Shown one piece after another: positions 34,299 through 44,357 of a stretch of DNA of 64,000 nucleotides; positions within the stretch are counted from its first letter, which is position 1, and each line of letters begins with the position of its first letter. The translations under genes and the position numbers were made by a program. Below the pieces are notes generated by a model, which saw only the letters and a list, made by a program, of their open reading frames with translations, made no database searches and had not been told where the DNA came from. Source of the stretch: Microbacterium sp. MYb54 (lineage in GTDB: Bacteria; Actinomycetota; Actinomycetes; Actinomycetales; Microbacteriaceae). The stretch is from contig NZ_PCPA01000006.1 of assembly GCF_002979515.1 (NCBI RefSeq), forward strand, positions 1 through 64,000. Reading direction: 5' to 3'.

Positions 34299-37200
34299 GT
34301 GCGGATCGACACTCAGGCGCAGCGCGTCATCTGGAGCGCGAGCGACCTCAAGGCGGCCGCGGAATGCGAGTTCGCGTGGTGTCGGGCGATCGACGCGAAG
34401 CTGGGCAGGGTGCCCGCCGTCGAAGAACCCGAAGATGCGACGCTGAAGCGGGCCGCTCAGCTCGGTGACGTGCATGAGCAGAACGTGCTCGCCCGCTACA
34501 TCGAAGATCTCGGCGACGAGAACGTCCATCGCGTCGAGAAGGTGTCCTCCGTCGACGCCGAGGCTCTGGCCGCCGCGATCGACGAGACGGTGACGGCACT
34601 CCGCTCCGACGTGCAGGTGGTCTTCCAGGCGGCGTTCGCGACCGAGGAGTTCGTGGGGTTCGCCGACTTCCTGCGTAAGGACCACGACGGGCGCTGGCGG
34701 GTTCAGGATTCGAAGCTCGCACGCAAGGCCCGAGTCACCGCACTCATGCAGCTCGCGGCATATGTCGATCAGCTCGACCGTCTGGGCATTCCTCGGTCCG
34801 ATGAGGTCGACCTCATTCTCGGCGACAGCACGCTCAGCACCCACGCGGTCGATGATCTGCTTCCGCTGTTCCAGGTGCGTCGGGCGCGGCTTCGTGCCCT
34901 CATCGCAGATCGCCGCATCGCCGATGGTGCGACTGGTGCTCCACTCGCCTGGGGCGACGACCGGGGCGATCTGCAGGTGGTGGCCTGCGGTCGGTGCGCG
35001 ACCTGCGAGGAGCAGGTGCTCGCGCACCGGGATCTGCTGATGGTCGCACGCATGCGTCCGGTGCAGAGGGCGCGTCTTCGGGCAGCCGGAATCGAGACGA
35101 TCGATGGGCTTGCCGCTGCCTCCGAGGCGCCGGAGGGCATGAACGTCGACACGTTCGAGACCCTTCGCGCGCAGGCGCGGTTGCAGCTGCGCGCCGATGC
35201 AGAGGGCGTGCCGACTTACGATGTGCACTACGCCCCGGCGATCCACACCCTCCCGTTGCCCAGTCACGGTGACATCTTCTTCGACTTCGAAGGCGATCCC
35301 CTCTATACCGAACCCGCCCCCGATGGCGAGGCGCACTGGGGGATCGACTACCTCTTCGGCTGGGTCGACAACGCCGATCAGTACTCGGCGCTGTGGGCGC
35401 ACACCTTCGCAGACGAGAAGCGCGCTCTCGAGACCTTCCTCGACTTCGTGAATGTGCGCAGGGCCGCTCACCCCGGCATGCACATCTACCACTACGCGCC
35501 GTACGAGACCTCGCACCTCGTGGCGATGGCGGCTCGGCACGGCGTGCGCGAGGGAGAGGTCGACAGGCTCCTGAGAGAAGGCGTGTTCGTCGACCTCTAC
35601 CCGCTGGTGCTGCGCACCGTCCGCGTCGGTTCCCGGTCCTACTCGATCAAGAAGCTCGAGCCGCTCTACATGGGCGAAGACGTGCGCACGAGCGACGTGC
35701 AGAAGGGCGATGACTCGATCGTGCAGTACGTCGCGGCACGCGAGCTCGCAGCGGCAGGGGAGCAGAGCGAGGCGGATGCGGTGTTCGCCGACCTCGCGGA
35801 CTACAACAGGTATGACTGCGTGTCGACACGGCGGCTGCGCAACTGGCTCATCGACATCGCCAGGGCGAAGGGCGTGGCTCCTGCGCCGCCCGACGATGCC
35901 GACGAGGTCATCTACGAGCCTTCGCCCCGATCGGTGGCGCTGCTCGCCGATGCGGAGCGTGCTGTAGAGGCCGGCGGTGACGGGCTGGTGCACCGGATCG
36001 CCGCCGCTGCGATCGACTACTTCCCGCGAGAGGCGAAGAGCTTCTGGGTGTCGCACTTCCAGCGACTCCGCGAACCGGTGACGATGTGGGACGGCACTCG
36101 TGACGTGGTGCGGATCGACCGCCCGTCGTCGACTGTCCGCCGTGACTGGAGCATCGGCGAGGGGCGTCGGGTGATCTCACGTGATATCGAGATCCGGGGA
36201 GAAGTGTCGCCGGGGACCACCTTCGGCCCGGGGGCCCAGCCCTTCGCCCTCTACGAGGTTCCTGCCCCTTTCGACACCGAGGTGCCGTCGCGGGCGGTGC
36301 ACGTTCCGCATACGGTCACAGTGACCCAGATGCTCGACGACGGCTATCTCGTCACCGAGTCCGCTGTACAGGGGCAGACGTGGGACGAGCTGCCGCTCGC
36401 ACTCACGCCGGCTGCCCCTCCGCGCGTGGTGTCGCTGCAGGGTGCGATCGACGAATGGGCCGATACCGTGCACGCAACTGCTCCGGACTTCCCCGCGGAT
36501 GCTGCGACCGACATCCTGCGTCGCTTCCCTCCGCGCACGGTCTCGGGGAGCACGCTGCCCGATGCCGGAGATGACACCATCGACGCGATCGTGCGCGGCA
36601 TCCTCGACCTCGACCGCAGCTATCTCGCGGTGCAGGGTCCTCCGGGGACGGGGAAGACCTATACGGGTTCCCGGGTGATCGCACGTCTCGTGAACGAGCA
36701 CGGCTTCAAGATCGGCGTCGTCGCGCAGTCGCACGCGATCATCGAGACGCTCCTCGCGCGCGTCGTCGCCGACGGTGTCGCGCCCGCCCAGGTCGCGAAG
36801 GCGCCGAAGGACCCCGAAGCCGAGCCGCCGTACACGGTGATTCCGAAGAACGGCATGGCGTCTTTCCTCGCTGAGCACCCAGGAGAAGGCGCCGTCGTCG
36901 GCGGTACGGCCTGGGACTTCAGCAACATCCAGAGGGTTGCCCGCGCAGGACTCGACCTCCTCGTGATCGACGAGGCAGGACAGTTCTCGCTCGCGTCGAC
37001 GATCGCCGTCGCGGCAGGGGCGAAGCGGCTCCTGCTCCTCGGCGATCCGCAGCAGCTCCCGCAGGTGAGCCAGGGCGCCCACCCGGAGCCGGTCGACACC
37101 TCCGCCCTCGGCTGGGTGATGGACGGCGATCCGGTCGTGCGCCCCGAGTACGGCTACTTCCTGGCCCGGTCGTGGCGGATGCATCCGTTCGTGGCCGCTC

Positions 37201-37769
37201 CGGTGTCGAAGCTCGCCTACGCCGGACAGCTCGCATCGGCACCCGGTACCGAGCTTCGATCCGTCGACGGCATCGACCCGGGGCTGCACGTCGTGCCGCT
37301 CCGACATCGCGGCAACGCCACCCAGTCACCGGAAGAGGCAGCCGAGGTCGTACGTCTCGTGCGGGATCTGATCGGTCGAGCCTTCACCGACAACGACCCA
37401 GAGGCCTCGACGAGAGCGCTGACGCAGTCCGACATCATCGTCGTCACGCCCTACAACGCCCAGCGTCAACTGGTGCTCGATGCGCTCGCCGACGCGGGCT
37501 TCCCCGAGGTGCCCGTGGGTACGGTCGACAACTTCCAGGGCAAGGAGGCGGTCGTCTCGATCACGTCGCTCGCGGCATCGAGCGGCCGAGATGCACCTCG
37601 CGGCCCGGAGTTCCTGTTGCTGCAGAACCGGCTCAATGTGGCGATCTCCCGAGCCCAGGTCGTCGCCTACCTGGTCCATTCGCCGGCGCTGCTCGATGAT
37701 CTGCCGTACACGCCGGAAGGAGTCGCCCGGCTCAGCGCCTTCGCCCGCCTGGTCGGAGCGGCCGAGTGA
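34299..37769 (+). CDS. TM0106-family RecB-like nuclease fused to superfamily 1 helicase
   Basis: 1156 residues in three parts. (1) A RecB/Cas4-like nuclease near 1-240: GFADFLRKD and VQDSKLARK carry the catalytic Asp and Lys, and Cys23 (Cys28 alternative) with CGRCATC (Cys230, 233, 236) fits an iron-sulfur site. (2) An RNase H-like region (FFDFEGDPLY near 327). (3) An SF1 AAA helicase with Walker A GPPGTGKTY near 779, Walker B VIDEAGQF near 888 and the C-terminal Q...RLNVAISRAQ. Likely DNA repair or processing; a role in phage defence is possible but unproven. GTG start with GGAG 5 bases upstream; GNAT gene overlaps its stop. Confidence 0.88.
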   Translation: MRIDTQAQRVIWSASDLKAAAECEFAWCRAIDAKLGRVPAVEEPEDATLKRAAQLGDVHEQNVLARYIEDLGDENVHRVEKVSSVDAEALAAAIDETVTALRSDVQVVFQAAFATEEFVGFADFLRKDHDGRWRVQDSKLARKARVTALMQLAAYVDQLDRLGIPRSDEVDLILGDSTLSTHAVDDLLPLFQVRRARLRALIADRRIADGATGAPLAWGDDRGDLQVVACGRCATCEEQVLAHRDLLMVARMRPVQRARLRAAGIETIDGLAAASEAPEGMNVDTFETLRAQARLQLRADAEGVPTYDVHYAPAIHTLPLPSHGDIFFDFEGDPLYTEPAPDGEAHWGIDYLFGWVDNADQYSALWAHTFADEKRALETFLDFVNVRRAAHPGMHIYHYAPYETSHLVAMAARHGVREGEVDRLLREGVFVDLYPLVLRTVRVGSRSYSIKKLEPLYMGEDVRTSDVQKGDDSIVQYVAARELAAAGEQSEADAVFADLADYNRYDCVSTRRLRNWLIDIARAKGVAPAPPDDADEVIYEPSPRSVALLADAERAVEAGGDGLVHRIAAAAIDYFPREAKSFWVSHFQRLREPVTMWDGTRDVVRIDRPSSTVRRDWSIGEGRRVISRDIEIRGEVSPGTTFGPGAQPFALYEVPAPFDTEVPSRAVHVPHTVTVTQMLDDGYLVTESAVQGQTWDELPLALTPAAPPRVVSLQGAIDEWADTVHATAPDFPADAATDILRRFPPRTVSGSTLPDAGDDTIDAIVRGILDLDRSYLAVQGPPGTGKTYTGSRVIARLVNEHGFKIGVVAQSHAIIETLLARVVADGVAPAQVAKAPKDPEAEPPYTVIPKNGMASFLAEHPGEGAVVGGTAWDFSNIQRVARAGLDLLVIDEAGQFSLASTIAVAAGAKRLLLLGDPQQLPQVSQGAHPEPVDTSALGWVMDGDPVVRPEYGYFLARSWRMHPFVAAPVSKLAYAGQLASAPGTELRSVDGIDPGLHVVPLRHRGNATQSPEEAAEVVRLVRDLIGRAFTDNDPEASTRALTQSDIIVVTPYNAQRQLVLDALADAGFPEVPVGTVDNFQGKEAVVSITSLAASSGRDAPRGPEFLLLQNRLNVAISRAQVVAYLVHSPALLDDLPYTPEGVARLSAFARLVGAAE

Positions 37770-38545
37770 GCGCCCACACGGTCGACGAGATCCTGCGCGC
37801 GGCGGCGGCGTGGGTATGGTTCCCCCGCGACAGCGAGCACGAACGTGAAGATCTGTTGCTCGTGCGAGACCCGGAGAGGTTCGGCGGCGGAGTGCGCGGT
37901 TCTCAGGTGGATTCGCGCCTCGACCCCGCTGGAGTGGTCGACCGTGCTCTGGCGAGGACGAAAGCATGGGGCGCGCCGCGACTCACGTTCTGGACGAGCT
38001 CTGCTGACCGGCCGGACCTCGAAGACGAGCTGCGCCGGCGTGGCGCGGAGCACATCGACACGGTGGCGGTGTTCGCACGTCCTCTCGACGACGCAGCGGT
38101 CGACGTGCCAGACGATGTGACGGTCGAGGTCGTGCGCACACTCGGACAGGTACTCGACGTCGACGCCGTCAATGTGCCGGTGTGGCAGCAGCAGCCACTC
38201 GATGCGGAAGGGCTTCAGGCCGAGTTCGCCGAAGTGGCCGCGGCACTCGAGGCTCGCGAGGGCTTCCGGGTCCTCGCGCGGATCGGCGGCCGTGCGGTCA
38301 GCACGGGAGGGTGCACGATCGACGACGGGTTCGTCCGGCTCTGGGGTGCTTCCACACTCGAGGGAGACCGCGGTCGCGGGGCCTACCGCGCCGTCCTCGC
38401 GGAGCGCCTCCGGCAGAGCGCCGCCTGGGGTGCGAAGACGGCGCTCGTCAAAGGACGCATCTCGACGTCGGCGCCGATTCTGGCGCGCGCCGGCTTCACC
38501 CACTACGGAGACGAGCGCGCCTACCGCCTGACTCTCGAGGAGTAG
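37766..38545 (+). CDS. GNAT-family N-acetyltransferase, two-part
   Basis: 259 residues. The N-terminal half (1-100) is a degenerate GNAT-like domain and the C-terminal half (about 105-255) a recognisable one (GCTIDDGFVRLWGASTLE, then RGRGAYRAVLAERL as acetyl-CoA loop). Starts with GTG in a 4-base overlap with the TM0106-type gene, so the two are translated together; the functional link is unknown. Confidence 0.8.
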   Translation: MSAHTVDEILRAAAAWVWFPRDSEHEREDLLLVRDPERFGGGVRGSQVDSRLDPAGVVDRALARTKAWGAPRLTFWTSSADRPDLEDELRRRGAEHIDTVAVFARPLDDAAVDVPDDVTVEVVRTLGQVLDVDAVNVPVWQQQPLDAEGLQAEFAEVAAALEAREGFRVLARIGGRAVSTGGCTIDDGFVRLWGASTLEGDRGRGAYRAVLAERLRQSAAWGAKTALVKGRISTSAPILARAGFTHYGDERAYRLTLEE

Positions 38546-38552
38546 GTCTGAA

Positions 38553-39185
38553 TCAGACCGTTCCGTACAGTCGATCGCCGGCGTCACCGAGACCGGGCAC
38601 GATGTACCCCTTCTCGTTCAGGCGCTCGTCGAGCGCGCCGAGCACGAGCGTGACGTCGCGGTCACCCGCCATCGCCTCGATCGCCGCGACGCCCTCGGGG
38701 GTGCCGAGCAGGCAGATCGCGGTGACGTCTTTCGCGCCCCGGTCGAACAGGAACTGGATCGCGGCTGCGAGCGAGCCTCCGGTGGCGAGCATCGGGTCGA
38801 TCGCGAAGCACTGGCGGTCGCTCAGGTCGTCCGGGAGGCGCTCGGCGTAGGTCGTCGGCTCGAAGGTCGTCTCGTCGCGGACCATTCCGAGGAAGCCGAC
38901 CTCCGCGGTCGGAAGCAACTTGACGAGGCCCTCGAGCATGCCGAGGCCGGCACGGAGGATGGGCACCACGATCGGGCGCGGCTCCGAGATCTTCACGCCC
39001 ATCGTCTTGGTCACTGGCGTCGTGATCTCGACCGGGCTGACCTTCACGTTGCGCGTCGCCTCGTACGCGAGCAGCGTGACGAGCTCTTCCGTCAGTTGCC
39101 GGAAGACCGGCGACGGGGTGCGCACGTCGCGCAACACCGAGAGCTTGTGAGTGATGAGAGGGTGGTCGGCCACGTGAACACGCAT
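38553..39185 (-). CDS. upp: Uracil phosphoribosyltransferase
   Basis: 210 residues. Salvages uracil with PRPP to make UMP. The PRPP loop lies in [22 protein letters not shown] and the uracil-binding [17 protein letters not shown] near the C-terminus are present. Start ATG 39185 ([10 protein letters not shown]) is the family start, with TACCCT 6 bases upstream. Divergent from tadA. Confidence 0.96.
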   Translation of the reverse strand: MRVHVADHPLITHKLSVLRDVRTPSPVFRQLTEELVTLLAYEATRNVKVSPVEITTPVTKTMGVKISEPRPIVVPILRAGLGMLEGLVKLLPTAEVGFLGMVRDETTFEPTTYAERLPDDLSDRQCFAIDPMLATGGSLAAAIQFLFDRGAKDVTAICLLGTPEGVAAIEAMAGDRDVTLVLGALDERLNEKGYIVPGLGDAGDRLYGTV

Positions 39186-39191
39186 GGATAC

Positions 39192-39197
39192 AGGGTA
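39192..39197 (-). promoter_or_regulatory. -10 box of upp, leaderless type
   Basis: TACCCT on the minus strand, 6 bases before ATG 39185. Confidence 0.5.
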
Positions 39198-39254
39198 ATG
39201 CGCGGCGCGGCCTGGTACGACATCGGAAACCCCTGCCGCGTTCGGTGGCTGTCG

Positions 39255-39260
39255 TAGGCT
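39255..39260 (+). promoter_or_regulatory. -10 box of tadA, leaderless type
   Basis: TAGGCT, 6 bases, ATG 39267. Confidence 0.5.
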
Positions 39261-39266
39261 CGACGC

Positions 39267-39722
39267 ATGACCGCTGCCGACGACCTTGCGATGCAGCGTG
39301 CGCTCGCTCTCGCTGCCGAGGCTGCAGCGGCCTCCGAGATACCCGTCGGCGCGGTGGTGCTCGATGGCGAAGGACACATCATCGCCGAAGGGCGCAACAC
39401 ACGTGAGGCGACTCATGATCCGACCGGTCACGCCGAGATCGAGGCGCTGCGTCGTGCCGCGGCATCCGTAGGCTCCTGGAACCTCGAGGGGCACACGCTC
39501 GTCGTGACCCTCGAGCCGTGCGTCATGTGCGCGGGAGCGATCCTGCAGGCGCGCATCGGCCGTGTGGTGTTCGGCGCCTGGGACGACAAGGCGGGAGCCG
39601 CGGGGTCGATGTACGACGTGCTGCGCGACCGGCGGCTGCCCTATCGCGCCGAGGTGATCGGTGGCGTCGAGGTCGATGCATCGACGGCGCTGCTGCGCAC
39701 GTTCTTCGAACAGCGTCGCTGA
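39267..39722 (+). CDS. tadA: tRNA-specific adenosine deaminase
   Basis: 151 residues. Converts A34 to inosine in tRNA-Arg(ACG). Zinc-deaminase motifs: HAE (GHAEIEAL, residues 52-59) with catalytic Glu, and PCVMCAGA near 84-91 with the two Cys ligands. Normal length and start; divergent from upp. Confidence 0.95.
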   Translation: MTAADDLAMQRALALAAEAAAASEIPVGAVVLDGEGHIIAEGRNTREATHDPTGHAEIEALRRAAASVGSWNLEGHTLVVTLEPCVMCAGAILQARIGRVVFGAWDDKAGAAGSMYDVLRDRRLPYRAEVIGGVEVDASTALLRTFFEQRR

Positions 39723-39738
39723 GCCCGCAGGCTGGCGG

Positions 39739-40710
39739 TCAGTCCGAAGACTTGAGTACGAAGACGTCGGTCGAGGGCTCGGGGTCGATCGCCGGGCGAT
39801 AGATGTCCGGCTCGATGTAGACGACCCGCGCTACCGGTACGGCCTCACGGATCCGCGCCTCGATGGCGTCGATGTCGTCGGCCGCTTCGCGCAGCGGCTT
39901 GTCGGCGTTGAGGGCGATCTTCGCGGCGACCATGAGCTCGTCGGGTCCGAGGTAGAGGGTCTTCATGTGGATGATCTTCTCGATCTCGTCCCCCGCGTTG
40001 ATGGCGTCGACGATCCGGTCGTGGTCGGCCTGGGTAGCGCCCTCACCGACCAGGAGGCTCTTCGTCTCGACGCCCAGCACGATCGCGATCAGCACCAGCA
40101 GCACACCGATCATCACGGTTCCGAGGGCATCGAACATCGGGTTGCCGGTGATCAAGGTGAGACCGACGCCGAGCAGAGCGAAGGTGAGCCCGGTCAGTGC
40201 GCCGACGTCTTCGAGCAGCACGACCGGAAGCTCAGGAGCCTTCGCGCGACGCACGAACGACACCCAGGACTGGCCCTTCTCGCGCACGAGGTTGCTCTCG
40301 CGCACGGCCGTGCGCAGCGAGAACGATTCGAGTCCGATCGCGACGACGAGCACGACGAGAGGCAGCCACCACCAGGTCTTGTCGAGCTCGTGCGGGTTGG
40401 TGAGCTTCTCGACGCCCTCGTAGATCGCGAAGAGGCCACCGACGGAGAAGAGGATGATCGAGACGACGAAAGCGTACACATAGCGCTCACGGCCGTATCC
40501 GAACGGGTGTGCGCGGTCGGCTTCACGGCGGGCCTTGCGTCCGCCGAGCATCAGCAGCAGCTGGTTGCCGGAGTCGGCGATGGAGTGGATCGCCTCAGCG
40601 AGCATCGAGGCCGACCCGGAGAGCGCCCAGGCGACGAGCTTCGCGAGCGCGATGCCCATGTTCGCCAGGAACGCCGCGACGATGGCCTTGTTGCCTCCGG
40701 ATGCACTCAT
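39739..40710 (-). CDS. Cation diffusion facilitator (CDF) transporter
   Basis: 323 residues. Six-helix metal/proton antiporter that exports divalent cations such as Zn, Fe or Mn. Motifs: [15 protein letters not shown] near residue 36 (the Asp/His metal site), and a C-terminal cytoplasmic domain. Start ATG 40710 with TAGACT 6 bases upstream. Convergent with tadA. Which metal is not decidable here. Confidence 0.9.
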   Translation of the reverse strand: MSASGGNKAIVAAFLANMGIALAKLVAWALSGSASMLAEAIHSIADSGNQLLLMLGGRKARREADRAHPFGYGRERYVYAFVVSIILFSVGGLFAIYEGVEKLTNPHELDKTWWWLPLVVLVVAIGLESFSLRTAVRESNLVREKGQSWVSFVRRAKAPELPVVLLEDVGALTGLTFALLGVGLTLITGNPMFDALGTVMIGVLLVLIAIVLGVETKSLLVGEGATQADHDRIVDAINAGDEIEKIIHMKTLYLGPDELMVAAKIALNADKPLREAADDIDAIEARIREAVPVARVVYIEPDIYRPAIDPEPSTDVFVLKSSD

Positions 40711-40716
40711 GGAACG

Positions 40717-40722
40717 AGTCTA
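40717..40722 (-). promoter_or_regulatory. -10 box of CDF gene, leaderless type
   Basis: TAGACT on the minus strand, 6 bases before ATG 40710. Confidence 0.5.
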
Positions 40723-40757
40723 GAACCGCGTGCCCGAGGATGCGGGAGTGCCCGCCG

Positions 40758-40763
40758 TAGGAT
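40758..40763 (+). promoter_or_regulatory. -10 box of proC, leaderless type
   Basis: TAGGAT, 6 bases, ATG 40770. Confidence 0.5.
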
Positions 40764-40769
40764 GACGAC

Positions 40770-41609
40770 ATGGCTGACTCGCTTCCTTCTCTCGCTTTCC
40801 TCGGTGCCGGCTCCATGGGCGGTGCGATCCTCCGCGGAGTCATCGCGTCCGGCATCCGGATCGATGGCGGGATCACCGCGACCAACCGCACCGCGGAGAA
40901 GGCCGAGGCGTTCTCCGACCTCGACGGCGTCACGAGCATCGCGCTCGCCGAGCAGCCGGAGGGCAACACCGAAGCGGCAGCGGGGGCACGTATCGTGCTG
41001 GTCGGTGTGAAGCCGGCGATGGTGCCCGACCTGCTCCGCGAGATCGCCCCGCACCTGGCGACCGATGCGATCGTGGTGAGTGTCGCGGCCGGCGTCACTC
41101 TGCAGACCTTCGCCGATGTGCTCGGGGCGGAGGCCCGTGTCATCCGTTCCATGCCGAACACTCCGTCGACCGTGCGCAAGGGCGTCACCGGTCTCGCCGC
41201 CGGTGCCGCGACGACGGCTGAAGACCTCGCTCTCGTCCGCCGCCTGTTCGAGACCGTCGGCGCGGTCGTCGAGGTTCCGGAGTCGCAGATCGACGCGCTC
41301 TCCACGATCTCGGGATCCGGCCCCGCGTACGTGTACCTGCTGATCGAGGAGTTCACGAAGGCCGCTGTCGGCATGGGTTTCACCGATGCAGACGCCCGGC
41401 TGATGGTGGAGCAGACCTTCATCGGCGCGACCGCACTGCTCGATGCCTCGGGCGAGGACCCCGCCGAACTGCGCCGCCGTGTCACGAGTCCGAAGGGCAC
41501 GACGGAGCGCGCGGTCGCCGTGCTTCAGGACGCTCACCTCGACCGCACGTTCGCCGATGCCGCAGCCGCCGCCCTCGCCAGGGCGAAGGAACTCGCCGCC
41601 GGATCCTGA
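40770..41609 (+). CDS. proC: Pyrroline-5-carboxylate reductase
   Basis: 279 residues. Last step of proline synthesis, reducing pyrroline-5-carboxylate with NAD(P)H. N-terminal loop LGAGSMGGAI (residues 9-18), RSMPNTPS near 126-133 and the C-terminal ISGSGPAYVY and SPKGTTE motifs are intact. ATG 40770 agrees with the leaderless box. The DUF1905 gene starts 5 bases after its stop. Confidence 0.95.
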   Translation: MADSLPSLAFLGAGSMGGAILRGVIASGIRIDGGITATNRTAEKAEAFSDLDGVTSIALAEQPEGNTEAAAGARIVLVGVKPAMVPDLLREIAPHLATDAIVVSVAAGVTLQTFADVLGAEARVIRSMPNTPSTVRKGVTGLAAGAATTAEDLALVRRLFETVGAVVEVPESQIDALSTISGSGPAYVYLLIEEFTKAAVGMGFTDADARLMVEQTFIGATALLDASGEDPAELRRRVTSPKGTTERAVAVLQDAHLDRTFADAAAAALARAKELAAGS

Positions 41610-41613
41610 GCCC

Positions 41614-41901
41614 GTGCAGTTGCGCATCGAGGGGGCGATCTGGTTCTGGCGCGGCCCCGCACCGTTCCACTTCGTGACCGTGCCGCCGGTCGAGAGCGAC
41701 ATGATCCACGACATCGCCTCGGTCGTCACCTACGGCTGGGGGATGATCCCGGCATCCGTCACGATCGGCTCCACCACCGTGACCACGGCCCTCTGGCCCA
41801 AGGACGGCGGGTACATCGTGCCGATCAAGAAGGCGCTCCAGGATCGCGAGGGCCTCGGCGTCGATGATGTCGTGGATCTTCTCCTCGACATCGACGCCTG
41901 A
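41614..41901 (+). CDS. DUF1905 domain protein
   Basis: 95 residues of DUF1905 (EGAIWFWRGPAPFHFVTVP, IPASVTIGSTTVTTALWPKDGGYIVPIKKALQ). Function of the family is unknown. GTG 41614 starts 5 bases downstream of proC and is probably co-transcribed; no strong Shine-Dalgarno. Confidence 0.8.
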   Translation: MQLRIEGAIWFWRGPAPFHFVTVPPVESDMIHDIASVVTYGWGMIPASVTIGSTTVTTALWPKDGGYIVPIKKALQDREGLGVDDVVDLLLDIDA

Positions 41902-41931
41902 GTGCACGCCCTGTCGCGCCCGGCTTGGCGG

Positions 41932-43524
41932 TCAGCTCTCGCTGGACACTTCGGCGAGCACCTCGGGCCAGCGACGGTCGAGGATGCTTCCGCCGAGTAC
42001 CGTGCCACCCCACAGCGCGAGCGCGCCGAAGACGACACCGCACGCAAGGCTGACCCATCCGAGGGCGGGATTCCAGATCGAGGCGATCGCGAATCCGAGA
42101 GCTGGAGCACCGAGCGCGAGCGTGATCGGTCCCACGATGATCATCGCGAGCAGCGACTGCACTCCACCGGACGAGCCGCGACCGAGCGGATTGGCCTCCG
42201 GTGCGGGTGCACGGCCGGGAAGGAAGCTGCCCACCCAGACTCCGGCGGCTGCCGCGATCGCGGTCATGCCGAGCCCTGCGCCGAGGCTGCCCGGAAGCAG
42301 ATCCGGCCGTCCGGCGATGAGGCAGGTCGCCACGCACAGCGCGATGGTCACCGGCACGGCCACCAACCCGAAGCCGAGCAGGCGCCCGGCACGGTCTGCT
42401 GCGCCGCTCACGCCAGCCAGGATGTGGGCTGCGATCGCGTCGTTGTCGTAGGCGATCGCCATCTGCATGATCGTTCCGGTGAGCAGGGCGTTGATGGCCG
42501 GGATCAGCACGATGGCGGGGCCGAGGCCGACCGACGGCTCCTGCAGGCCGTTCATGAGGGCGAGTCCGATGAAGATCGCCGGCAGCAGCAGGAGCATCAC
42601 GATGTTCACGACCTGCCGGGGGTCTCGCCGGAAGTATCGGAGGGTCCGGGCGGCGATCGCCCCCGTCCGGCTGGCCGGCAGTATGCGATCGAGCAGACCG
42701 CCCGATCGTACTCGTCCGCCACCGCTGCTCTGGATCGGTGAGACGAGACGTGCGGCGAGCAGCGCCTGCGCTGCGAACCACAGGGCGACGACCGTGGCGA
42801 GGGTGACCAGCAGACGCAACGCGGCGGCGAGGAGGTCGCCCTGCGCGACGGATGCCGAAACGCCGAACACCGCACCGACCGGTGTCCAGCCGACGACGTC
42901 GGCGATCCTGGTGAGCGCTTCGCCGATGTCGCCCACTCTGGACAGCGCCCCGATTCCGAGATTGAGCAGAAGCCCCGAGGATGCCAAGAGCACGATGCCG
43001 AGCGTCACCACCAGGTCGCGGGTGCTGCGTCGGGCCAGCCACCCCGCGAGGACGCCACTCACGACGCGGGCGCCGAGCACACAGGTGACGACGGTGACGG
43101 GGATCATGATCAGAGCAGTGAGCATCGCCGGCAAACTCACCGACCAGCCGAGGAGCATCAGCACCAGAGCGGACGTCGTGCCGATGCCGCCGATGGTCGT
43201 CGCCCCAGCCACCACGAATCCCGGCAGCAGCGATCGTGCGGTCACCGGCAGCAGTGCGAAGCGCTCGGGGGCGAGTGAATCGTCTGCGCTGACCAGGATC
43301 GAGCCGACCCACCACGCGAGCACGATCACTGACCCTGCGAGCACGATGGCGGTGACCGCACCATCCGGCGCCGCGAATCGCAGGGCGACGAGACCCGCCG
43401 TCAGACCGGCCAGGAATCCCAGAGCGACCATCCCGGTGATGATCAGGGTGACCAGCATCCAGGGGTTCCGTGACAGCTGATGGCGCAGCTGGCGCCAGCG
43501 CAGGCCTACGAGGAGCGCAACCAC
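41932..43524 (-). CDS. ABC transporter permease (exporter type)
   Basis: 530-residue polytopic protein with at least ten hydrophobic segments. Its substrate is unknown. It follows the ATPase in the same operon and overlaps it by 19 bases (GTG 43524 with GGAG about 8 bases upstream; the reading frame extends further upstream but as an Arg-rich stretch). An efflux or signal-peptide exporter role is plausible; it resembles large ABC-2-type permeases. Confidence 0.8.
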   Translation of the reverse strand: MVALLVGLRWRQLRHQLSRNPWMLVTLIITGMVALGFLAGLTAGLVALRFAAPDGAVTAIVLAGSVIVLAWWVGSILVSADDSLAPERFALLPVTARSLLPGFVVAGATTIGGIGTTSALVLMLLGWSVSLPAMLTALIMIPVTVVTCVLGARVVSGVLAGWLARRSTRDLVVTLGIVLLASSGLLLNLGIGALSRVGDIGEALTRIADVVGWTPVGAVFGVSASVAQGDLLAAALRLLVTLATVVALWFAAQALLAARLVSPIQSSGGGRVRSGGLLDRILPASRTGAIAARTLRYFRRDPRQVVNIVMLLLLPAIFIGLALMNGLQEPSVGLGPAIVLIPAINALLTGTIMQMAIAYDNDAIAAHILAGVSGAADRAGRLLGFGLVAVPVTIALCVATCLIAGRPDLLPGSLGAGLGMTAIAAAAGVWVGSFLPGRAPAPEANPLGRGSSGGVQSLLAMIIVGPITLALGAPALGFAIASIWNPALGWVSLACGVVFGALALWGGTVLGGSILDRRWPEVLAEVSSES

Positions 43525-44282
43525 GCGAGCGTCTCCGTTCCGAGGTCGTGTGCTCCCACGAGGGTGAGGAAGCGCTGCTGCAAAGACAGCCCGGCGCGCA
43601 CTTCGTCGAGGGTGCCGTGGGCGAGCAAGCGCCCTTCGGCGACGATGGCGACCCGATCGCACAGCGATTCGACGAGCTCCATCACATGGCTGGAGAGCAC
43701 CACGGTGCCGCCGCCGTCGACGAACGATCGCAGGATCTGACGGATCGTCTCTCCCGAGACCGGATCGACGGCCTCGAGCGGCTCGTCGAGGATGAGCAGC
43801 CGGGGTGCGTGGATCAGCGCACAGGCGAGACCGATCTTCTTGCGCATGCCGGCGGAGTAGTCGACGACGAGCGTGTCCCGCGCGTCGGCGAGCCCCAGCG
43901 CATCGAGGAGGTCACCGCTCCGGGAGACGACCTCGGCCTCGGCCATGCCTCGCAGCAGGCCGGTGTACCGCAGCAGCTCGGCACCCGTGAGCCGGTCGAG
44001 CATGCGGATGCCGTCGGGAAGCACGCCCATGCGCGCTTTCGCCTGTGCGGGGTCGTGCCAGACATCCGCGCCGAGCACCCAGGCTGTACCGGCATCAGGG
44101 CGCAGCAGGCCCGTCGTCATGGCGAGCGTCGTCGTCTTGCCCGCACCGTTCGGACCGAGCAGGCCCAACATGGACCCGGCCGGCACGTCGAGGGAGAGAT
44201 TGTCGACGGCGACCTTCTGCCCGTACTGCTTGTGGAGCCCGCGAAGGGCGAGGACGGGTGGGGCCGCTGTGGGGTCGGTCAT
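43506..44282 (-). CDS. ABC transporter ATP-binding protein
   Basis: 258 residues. Walker A GPNGAGKTT near 41-49, Q-loop, an atypical signature YSAGMRKK in place of LSGGQ, Walker B LLILDEPLEAVD and the His switch in VLSSHVME. The CcmA/DrrA-like class pairs with exporters. Start ATG 44282 (MTDPTAAPP) is preferred because TGGGAT lies 7 bases upstream; ATG 44291 is also possible. Confidence 0.87.
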   Translation of the reverse strand: MTDPTAAPPVLALRGLHKQYGQKVAVDNLSLDVPAGSMLGLLGPNGAGKTTTLAMTTGLLRPDAGTAWVLGADVWHDPAQAKARMGVLPDGIRMLDRLTGAELLRYTGLLRGMAEAEVVSRSGDLLDALGLADARDTLVVDYSAGMRKKIGLACALIHAPRLLILDEPLEAVDPVSGETIRQILRSFVDGGGTVVLSSHVMELVESLCDRVAIVAEGRLLAHGTLDEVRAGLSLQQRFLTLVGAHDLGTETLAWLRSS

Positions 44283-44357
44283 GGCTCCCATCCCACCACG
44301 ACGGCGGGAGCCGGCACATCCGCCGCGAGGGGGAGGGCGGAAACCGGCGGTGCGGTG

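Noticed and set aside
34113..36056. 647-codon open frame on the minus strand
   Set aside because: Antisense to nadE and the nuclease/helicase gene; shadow composition.
39661..41010. 449-codon open frame on the plus strand
   Set aside because: Antisense to the CDF transporter and out of frame with proC; D/E/R/V-rich shadow.
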